Source: Eleginops maclovinus (Eukaryota > Chordata > Actinopteri > Perciformes > Eleginopidae). From it: a DNA stretch of 64,000 nt. The DNA lies in contig NC_086350.1 in assembly GCF_036324505.1 (NCBI RefSeq), positions 19,215,032 through 19,279,031 on the forward strand, read 5' to 3'. Position 1 is the first letter of the stretch. Each line of letters starts with the position of its first letter. The notes beneath the pieces were generated by a model. It did no database searches, was not told where the DNA came from, and saw only the letters and a list, made by a program, of their open reading frames with translations. This document shows, one piece after another, positions 54,399 to 64,000 of the stretch. The translations under genes were made by a program, and so were the position numbers.

Positions 54399-57300
54399 GT
54401 ATTATATACCCAGCACGTGGAAACGATTTTCTTAAAGGCATGCTGAGAAACTAAAAAGCAGTAATTTTATGTATACTCTCAAGAGACTGTTTAAATGTGC
54501 CTATCAGAAAGAACTTTTTTTATGTTTTCCCCTGATAAAGTACTTTGACTGTATTTACTGTTCAAGTTGGTCTCATGAGAGCAAACAAAACAAATCCCGT
54601 TTTTGCATAAAAAAAATATATTCTATGATTATTTGAAACATTATCTTGATTTATACTTTGACTCACCTTGTCTTTAAGAAAACGTTTGGTGTTTGATATA
54701 GGGTTTGCTAAATAAAGGACTAGGTTGATTCATGCCCTTTTCTTTTCAAAAATACTCGGTCTCGCTACAGAGTAGATGTGTCCAACCAAACAGAATACAT
54801 GAAAATCAATTACTCAAAGTACATTTTTAAAGTAAATTTGAGTTGAGCTAAATTTTCTTTTTGGGATTCAAGTACAAAAATAATGATCAAATATTTGTAT
54901 TTCAACAATCCACTTGAGAGCTGGTAAAGTGTGATAAAAATGTTCTCAGAAAAAGATAAAACTTTAATTTTACCCTGCAGCTTGTAACAAACTTTCATCC
55001 AGATGGACAACAGAAGAGTGCTGTATTGTGCGGTGGTTGTGGTCAAAGTTTATATGGGTATTTTTGATTGAGTCTTTATTGAGTCTCAAGTCACACAACT
55101 TTCAGAACAACTTTTTGAGCCTAAGAGGTAAAAAAAATTCTAACAACAATGTTTTCAAAATAGTATTTCTATTGGCTATCACTGAATTCTTGAAACATAC
55201 CAACAACTACAAAGGCACTTTGAGACCACAGACATCAGCCAGGGTCAATTTGCTGGGAAGTTTGAATGGCTCCTTCCTTGGACCATGGGTTAGCCTTCCA
55301 CAAACTTTCATGAAAGTTTTATGAAAGGTCTGTATTCTGTCCCTTGCTGCATCCAAAACAAAACTTTTCTTATGTCCAGATGGATAAGACCCTTGGTGCA
55401 ACTAAAGCTCCTTCATAAACTATATTTATGAATTAAAACAGTTAAGATTTCTCAGTGAAGCGTGGGTATTTACAGTGAAGCTAACCCCTAACCACCACTC
55501 CATGAGGAAGCCCAAGTGTTACATTACATCCCTTTACACAACGATCGGCATAAAGTCTTGACGACAGCATAGGCATTATACAGCTTCCGAGTAAAACTTG
55601 CCATCTCTTTATCCACTAAGCTTTCCGCGGGCATCCCAATCATTCCCCCATGACTACGGTACAGCCGATGTCAGTTGTATAACAAGTAAATAATTCACAG
55701 GTTCTGCGATGGTGGCTAAGGAAGTGCTTTCAGTCTCAAAATAAACACTGTACGAATGTGAGGCGTGACATTAAAAACTCTTCCTGGCCATAGATCATTG
55801 ACCCAGAGGAGTCCTGGCTGGTTTACACAATGTGAGACAAATCCACATGACTGATAACCACTTTCTATGAGTATTTTATTTTGGGACAATTGAGCATTTA
55901 TGGTTTAAGTACCTATTATTTACACATTTCAAATGACATTCAGCATCTGTCCTGGTACAAATATGATGCTAATATGTTTCCATATAAAAGTTGCCACTAT
56001 CCATCACATGCCTATTCAAGTATCCAGAATGGTGCAACTCTGTAGTGGTTCTGGTTGGAAGCCTAAGCTGGGCACTTTCAAGAGCGAGCCTAGATTACCG
56101 TGCTCTTCAGTGATGCAGCCATCAATGATGCAGGGTTTGCCATCTCTCCCTCCCTCTTTCTATCTCCGGAGAAGAGCTGAAAGGCCAATTCACCGCAAAG
56201 GGACTCTAAATCAATTGCGCCAGGAAGGATTAAAGACAGACAAGCCATTCTCTGGCTGTCCGAGCCATCCCTGCTGTCGCATCCACACTCTCTTTCACAT
56301 CGCCTCTACCCTTTGAGGACAAGACGGGGGAAAGTAAGAAAAAAAAAGCCTGGACAACGGCAGAAGAAACGCCATTAGACATCCCTGACTAATTTTGCTG
56401 TTAGATCTTTAACATTCCAACAACACTCTTCAATCAGCCTAAGAAAGCCACAGCACTTTAATTATGCAGTGAGGACAAGAAGGAGAGCATGAGGAAGAGG
56501 AAAGTCATCCACAGATTGGGGCTAGAGACTCTGAGACATGAAAATGGAAAATGGGCACCCAGCAAGCCAAGCACCAAGGTACTTAGTACAGTGCCAAAGC
56601 TCTGTTCCAAATAAAAACAAACACCAGAACAAGAGAGAAAAGCTTGAGGATGCGGGGCATTTTTTTCTTACCGCTTTCTCTACCTAGTGCACTCAAACCG
56701 ATGCTTAGAAACCCTGCGTGTGCAGTCCTTTAAGGAGATGAAGAATCATAAAAATCGCAGTGACGTTCTAATGAAGACAACGAGATATAAATACATAAAC
56801 TGAGCTGATTACAGAGGGAGACGTTCCTCCACAAGACGCTAATTAAATGTGAATATTGCCGCTTGCTGTTGACATCAACTGTGCTTATGGAGATGTCTTA
56901 CCAGGCATTTACATACAATAAAAAAGCAGAAAGAAAAATAAATATCTATTTATGTGGTCGGCAGTGCTTTTTTTTTTACAACTGCCTGTTTTCCTCAACA
57001 TATATTGTCATGCCCCTTAGAGGCATACAAACATTTGGCCCGTATAAATATCTCACTCGGCTTGGTCTGCAAGTGCAGCCATGCCGAAAATCCTCTGAGG
57101 CAGGCAGACGGTTGGACGGTCTCCCATTGAGTTTCACTAGTTGAAGGGCTTAATGAGCATGCTGGCTCAGCAGAGGTAGAGCATGGCCAGAGAGTTGTGT
57201 ATTAGGCAGGTTGGACACTCCACCTGTTTCCCGTGTAGCACCTGGAGCAGAGGACCAAAGGGCTTAAAGGAAATGGGAAATCCCTAATGCACTGTCTGGC

Positions 57301-58008
57301 AGCTTCAGTGTGCTGTAAGTAAAGGAGAAAGCCAGAGAGTTGCACATTTCTCTGACTACTTCCCGCAGTATCACAATGAGCCCAAGACACAATGTCACCA
57401 TGGAGGGCAATAGCTAAATAGACTTGTATAGGGACATCTGTTACGGAGAGTTTCCCAACTGAGATGTCTGTATGCTTTATACCCTCCCTTCTCTCCATTT
57501 GAGTCCCTACCGCAGCAAACTACAAACAAAATAATAACCTCCAAGACCAACAACTGCAGCATACAGTAATTTATTTTCCTAATAGGCGTAGGGATTTTGT
57601 GGGATGAACTGAGGTGACTTTGGCTGACTATGTATGAGAATGCCAGAGGAGCAAAACATGTCGGTACAAATTCATATTGAGTGTTTGACAATTGCCAGGC
57701 CTAAAATTAGGTGAAAAGCAGCCCTTGGATTTCTCCCTGGAAATGAGAATGCACTTGTGCAACAGTGGAGCGTGTAAGGCTATTATCTACAGGGTCGGTC
57801 TGTCTGACCTTGTACAAAAACAGACCGCTGTTGGGTTCACTGTGAGCGGCTAGGGGAGAAATGTGATACCAAGCGTGTATTGTGTTAGTGTGCATATGTG
57901 TTTGTGGAAGCAGACATGTGTGTAGCAGATTTTTATCATCTCATTTCCTAAGCACGGTGTGGCCTTGCTGTAGGGATGGTCTGCACAGCCCACCAACATA
58001 TGAACTAA

Positions 58009-58042
58009 TGCTGCTGCTGCTGCTGCTGCTCTGCTGCTGCTG
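58009..58042. repeat. (CTG)n trinucleotide repeat
   Basis: About eleven CTG units with one missing base near 58030. Non-coding context. Confidence 0.92.
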
Positions 58043-61000
58043 GAACAGGACATCCATTAGACGCACTGGCACAAGCACATGGCCACATTTTGGCAAAACG
58101 TGATGAATGCAAACCCACACTCTTCATGAACGGGAAGGATTTCATCCACCAACGAGTGAAGTGACTGGAACCCAAAACAAATATAAGGGGGTGAAGTGGA
58201 GCATGTGCAAAAACATGCCATGCCTATTCAGTAGGTTGTGCCTTTAGATGCTTTGCAGGGGGGGTTGGAACACATTTTTTAGCAAATACATAATAGAAAT
58301 GTGTGAACATCTAAGCATATGTTTATTCCTGGAGAAGCGGTGCTTTGAATGGAAACACTCCTGTTATACAATACAAGGCATTATGCATCCCTGGAGGGAA
58401 AGGGGAGATGAAGACGCAAAATATGCACATCATCTTAAGTGAAAAACCAAAGCTCAGAGCGGAAGCCTGGCGAGAAAAAGAGCATATTCAAATTGAACGA
58501 CATATAATCAATAGTCACTCTGCATGTCATGCCAGAGGGCAAATGACTGTTTCCATGCACTTACTGAGTTTTTTAATACCCTTTTCTCTTCACGTAGTAA
58601 ATTATTCATCACACTTATAAAAGCAGAGGGAAGATACTGTGGTGGGAGTGGTTTTCTAATGTTATTACAGCCTCTCAAATGAAGAGATTAAGTAGCCTGA
58701 CGGTGTACAACTTAGACTTTTATCATTGGCCCTGTTCCCTATCCTTTTGTGCCCCCCTGTTGCTTCTTTTGATGCTGCAGGGGACAGTTTGTTTCCTTTT
58801 TCATCTTCCCCCAAGAATGCTGCAGTGCTTTCTATAATCCTAGCCATAATTCATGCTTTATTACGTAAAAAAGGAAAAGAAAAAGAGCTTTGGGAATATT
58901 TGCAGACCAAACAGAGCACCTCCCTCTCTTATAGTTGGTGGAAAATTGACCTTAGTCCCTGAATGTGTGCAAAACTGACTTCATTTAAGTTACTTCATTT
59001 TGTAGATAACATACTTTAAGGGTGAGAGGAACCGGATTAAAAACAAGACCTTACATTAACCAATACAGTAAATCTGTATTCATAAGAGGTGCAGTGTGTC
59101 TGGGCAGCTTTTGAATGCTGATGACGCTTCGTCTGCATCTGCTCCTCCTCCGGAGGGGGTCCAGGGAGAGGAGTGATTCTATTTCACCTTTGGCATGGCA
59201 CACATACTGACTGAGCCTTGTCTAAAGGCCCAACTCATCCATCACTATGAAAAACTATTCTTGATTTAGACTGTGGGGGGAGGGGTGGAAAAAAGAAAGA
59301 AGAAAAACTGTACACGTGAGATAAAACCCTTGACAGCTGTAGTATTAACAAAAAAAATTCTTTAAAAAGTGAGAGAGTTTTTCCAATGACATTGTACTGC
59401 CATATGGTGAAGCCGTTATCAGTTTTCCCTGTGGTGGTTGCTGGCGTTATCTCCCTTTAAACCTCCTCTTCCTCAGAAGCTTTTTATTTATTCAGAAACA
59501 GCTCAAGTGGGATGACTGGGCGAGGATAAAGAGTGTGCATTTCGAGCTCTTTGGGGATATGCAACTTTTCACTGAGGGCTCCCTAAAGACATAACCTTCA
59601 GTCAGTACTGGAGAGTAGTAAAATCCTTTTCTCACAAGACACACTCGCTTTGTACTTGTGCCACGAAGATACCGGTCTGAAAGAGACGTGACAACCCCCT
59701 GCCAACAAACATGCTGTTAAAAGACCATTTGACCGGTGTGAAGGTCCAGATTTAGTGGCCGTTTGACAGGACAGAAAAGCTTCCTTGACTCGCTCAGCCC
59801 CTTTTCCTCTCCTCTCCTAAGCGGCTCAGTGGAGGTGGCTTTACAGTCTACATGCTAATTAGCGCAAAAAGGAAATGGACTGTGTAACTCTTCTTTTCTA
59901 GTCAGCCAACCCCTGAATCCCCATTAAACCCTCATCTCAACGCACTGGACTGCACAAAGACACACATCACTAAATAATAGTAGGGGCATCAATCCCTTTA
60001 TTAATGTTGTGGGATAATTACAGCTGTAATATTCACTGTAACCCACCTTGGGCTCAAAGAGAAGGACACGAGGGGAGAAAGGAAGGGGGGGAGGGATGTG
60101 ATGTTGCATGTAATAAGACTCCATCAGTCATCAACCCACATCAACTCCCACAACTCCATGTCCTAACCTGAATAAAGCTGGGTCAGTATTCAGAAGATAT
60201 GAGGTTGTAAGCTTCAATGAAATATAGGCTAAGCAGCCACTTAGGAAACAAACAGTATCCTTTGTTTTCAGGGGATATGGTAACAAGCTTGGATTAAAAA
60301 AAGAACACATGGATCAATGCCTGCTCAGAAACAGTATTTAAATAAATCAATACTCATTAGAGCTGTTTTAAAGTCTCTGACAAAACAAATTCTCCGTACT
60401 CAAGCACTCGCCTCAAGCGTGACATACTAACCCTTTCAGCACTATATATGTTACTCCCCAATGAGCGTGTGAAAGATAAGGAGCGTGTTTCATGCCGGAG
60501 AAATCCGAGAACTCTCGGTCAGCTGGCAGAGAGTAGGGTGGGGTTTTTAGTTGTTTCAGTTGGTGCCTCAACCTAGGGCCCCCTTGAGTATGTGCAACTG
60601 CAGTAAAGTCACACTCAGTCACCTCCCCTCTCACCACAAGTGTGCATTTTTTATCACACTTGCCTAGGGATGGCTCCAAAATGCTCTGTTGGGACAGTTA
60701 ATACGTGCTTAAAAAATACCGAGTCATTCATTTTCAGGACATCGTCCATCATCTTTGGTTTCAGTCTGAGTTATCATTTCTTATTTTAACAGTTCATTTC
60801 TGGCATTTCATTGAAACTATTTTTGTTTGAGATTCTCTATGCATCTGCTACTTGTGATGGATAAAAAAAGAAAGAATATTTTCTCTGGCTCATCGTCTCA
60901 CCACTGTATTAAATAATACGTTTATATTCAACAAAGACACAGTTCACTTACACGGTCACACTTTGAATTAAGTGTTTTAATCAGTAACTAAAGTATGGGC

Positions 61001-64000
61001 TGCATTTGTTAAGTGTAGCTGATGAAAAATGTGGGACATTGAGAGAGTTCAATGAACAACTGCCATTTTATATCTGACCTCCATATGGCAAATTACTGAG
61101 GTCAGCAAGCCTTTCATTCACCTATTGAAGATCCCAGGCTCAATCACTGTGCAGCGTATGCAGAGCACAATGTTAAAATCAAGGTTCATCTATAAATCTA
61201 TACTGTGGTCTGAATAAGACATTAGCTATATGTGCACAGGGCCACATGTGCCTATGTGCTGATTGCATGTATTTCACTTGCCAGTTGCCACTAGTGACCT
61301 CCAGTCAGAAATTGAATTATTTTAGCACCTGCAGTGGAGGCCGGACTGTCATCAGACACGAGTTCAAAGACAAACTAAGAGGGGGATTAGTTTCAGCAGA
61401 ATATTGTGTGTAATTTCTGTACGTGATCGCCACACCACCACACTGACTGCTGGCTTGGTCTCTCGCCAAAGCATGAGTCACAGTGGAGAGTGTTAAATTT
61501 TGTCAATGACCCACAGATACGAAGATCCTTTTTCAGCCAGTGGAACTGTGCGCAAGCTTTGTAACCTTGCTTAAAATGATTCACATGATCACAACTATTT
61601 AGAATAAAGCCAGCCAAATTGTTAAAGCAGGGACGCAAAAAAAGCCAGAAGTTGGACCAAGGCTTTTTTAAACATCAAATAGGTATTACATTCAAAACCC
61701 CAGAATCAGATTTATGAGTGAAATTCACTGTTCTGTATAAACTACAAAGCAGGAGGAATTCACTTTAATTTACTAGTGGAAGGTTGATGATTCAATCCAA
61801 GGGGATTTTTCTATACAAGATAAGATTGGATTATATAAAATGAGATTTTGTTTACTCAGCCTCAAGATGTTGTGATGATGTATTTGAGAGGATGGTTGAT
61901 CGGCTCTCATGTGGGTAAACGCTTCATGGCAAACAAGAGATTCAACATGGCGTTCAAACCTCTACTGCAGTCCAAAAAACATGATAACAAAGTGACACGA
62001 TGGGATACAAATCCTTCACAAATGCACATTGCTACTACTGTATATCTTCAGTTCCGTGCCTGTGCATGAGGAAGAAACAGTTCAACAGCAACAGAAAATG
62101 TAACCAAGTTTTTGGTGTGGCGCGTCTTGTCTTTGGATGATCGATGTAAGCTTTGCACGAACAGAACCAGTGCCAATAACTGTTGTATTTCTCATGAACC
62201 CTCCACCTCTATGCACCTCACACTCTTGTGTCAAGCCTTCAATGTTGCATGGGGTGAGGGTTCACATAAGGGATTTGCAGGAAAGGTCAAATTTAACACT
62301 GACCTCACATGTAGTAGCATGGCAGCTAATCTTTGGATTCATTTACAGACTTTTTCTACTCTTTGTAAATGTGTGTGTCTGGGTGTTAAGAAATCCCTTT
62401 GGGCCCTTCCTGCTTCCTTGAATAGTGATGTGTATCAGCATGCATTTCATGCCTCTCCGATTGCTTTTGTTAACAGTGTCCTCGTGGGAATATGGTGGCC
62501 CCTGGCTGATTAAGAGACCTGTCAAGTAACGCCTGTGGTCTAGGTCAGTGTCACAGGGCCAAGCTAGCTCAGGTCACTGGAGGCAAAATGACACAAGTAA
62601 GCAAAAACCTTTAGTGTTATTTGCCGGTGCACAAAGTTATTTTTTTGCAGTGACACAAAGTAATTTAAATGCAGAGTAAATAGGGAGGAGGAGAAGTGGC
62701 AGGCTCCAAGTTTCATGTGGGAGTTGACAGCTAAAGGGTTCATCATTTGTTGAGAATCCCCTCAGACTAGCAGTTATAAATACATAACACAGAGTACTAA
62801 TTGTGACTTTGAAAGATCTTCCTTCTTTTTAACAGACAAATAGTACACCAAGTTATAAGACAAGGTGAAATAAGTTATCATACCATGTCAGGCAAAGAGC
62901 TGAGGTAGATTGCAGTGTTCATGAGAGGTGTCTCAGGGACAGGTTAACCCTTGTTTTTTTTACACCTTGAATTTCAAAGGGGTTATATATTAACCCTCAC
63001 ATAAAACCTTCCTCAGCCAACACGGCCATGTATCAACGCCATGACAGTTAACAAGGCAAACAATAAATGATAAAAGGAACAGTGTTTTATTTGCCTGTTT
63101 GTTGGGCTGCTGAAGCTTTTCGTAAAATTTTAAAACCTATAAAATTGTGTTAATTTTATACAAACTTGCCTAGACTTTATAGAACAACAAAGCAGATCTT
63201 TCCAGATATCTACTTGCCAACTACCTTGGAATTTTTTTTATATTATTGAGCTCAACATTAATTAAAAAGGTTAAAACGGATGCACTTCATGAAAGCTTGA
63301 TGTAGAGGAAAATTAGATTTGCTGTACTTTTTGAAGAATGGCTTTGAGCTGTGTGCTCTTCATTATTTGATATCTCATAAGCCAGATCTTCTGGCGACAG
63401 AGTTACTGGAAGACTTTTGTCAGAGGACAGACGTTTGAAACAAAGTCAGGCCACAGGATTCAACCCTGCACATGGTACATTCTGGTGGGATGGTCTGAAT
63501 TTACTTTGCACAGGATAAGGTACTTGTATTTTTAAATTTACAATGCCATTCAAGGCCTGTTACCCAAGGACATATGCTCTTAGTTTGTTTTTGTAAAAAA
63601 ACATACAATCTTAGAGCCAATAATTGGCTATGCTTTAAAATGCTGGATGTGCAGACGGGGACTGAAAGAAGGCCCTTTGTCTGATAGTGGACTGCAGGAC
63701 AGACTCAAACTAGATTCCCTAATCTCTCTGGACAATTTCAAATGAAGGTTGGCCGAAGTTTTATCTCAATTGGTTTTAACTGTTTAAATAAAGAAAGTCA
63801 CATACACAGTATACACAAATGGTGATACAGTACATGAAAAACTTATATTAACTGAACCCCTAATGTGTGGTTATTATATTTACCAATCATATTGATCATG
63901 ATTCAGATTTTGGAAGAAGGTTTGCTCACTGAAGTACATTTAGTTTTTCTAATTCATCATAGACCTTTAAAATCACAGTGACAAGGTACTTTGTCATAAT

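Larger units (their letters stand above)
50104..64000. other. Gene-free flank (tspan9 intron 1 or 5' region)
   Basis: 13.9 kb with no recognisable coding exon on either strand. Simple repeats are listed separately. A/T-rich unique sequence dominates. If the missing tspan9 exon 1 is beyond 64000, all of this is intron 1. Confidence 0.6.

Overview
The window is a piece of a vertebrate nuclear genome, almost certainly from a ray-finned (teleost) fish. Genes are split into short exons with GT-AG introns. Long dinucleotide (GT/AC) microsatellites, hAT DNA transposons, a Gypsy-like solo LTR and a short L2-type LINE 3' tail are scattered through the introns. The species cannot be named from the sequence.

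Three protein-coding genes can be read exon by exon. (1) On the plus strand, 81-4267, are the last nine coding exons of ttc38 (tetratricopeptide repeat protein 38). The 5' part lies left of the window. (2) Convergent with it on the minus strand, 4915-22741, is a complete eight-exon tetraspanin of 270 residues. Its eight-cysteine large extracellular loop and overall sequence place it as tspan33, a TspanC8 protein; this family controls ADAM10 trafficking. (3) Further right, also on the minus strand, 31163-47155, are six exons of tspan9, covering residues 22-239 if the first exon has its usual 21 codons. The first coding exon was not found and probably lies beyond position 64000.

The fourth intron of tspan33 (8961-17651) carries the most interesting structure, a transposon inside a transposon. 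An older, internally deleted hAT relic (10711-15065) is bounded by 8-bp target duplications. A younger and apparently intact Buster-type hAT (11285-14032) is inserted in it, with its own 8-bp target duplications and an uninterrupted 638-residue transposase (BED zinc finger, D/D/E residues and hAT dimerisation motif present). The younger element itself contains a 24-bp perfect palindrome flanked by 8-bp direct repeats, which looks like a third, collapsed insertion. A 375-bp solo LTR sits 16 bp past the outer element.

The rest is intronic or intergenic: 22742-31162 (between tspan33 and tspan9, including the tspan9 3' UTR), the large tspan9 introns, and 47156-64000 (tspan9 first intron or 5' flank). 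Notable structures there are a 964-bp near-identical direct duplication (48075-49038 and 49140-50103), a long near-perfect hairpin (31731-31800), a G-quadruplex-type run (27596-27621) and several minisatellites. No bacterial, viral or defence-type system was found, and nothing in the window supports an undescribed multigene system.
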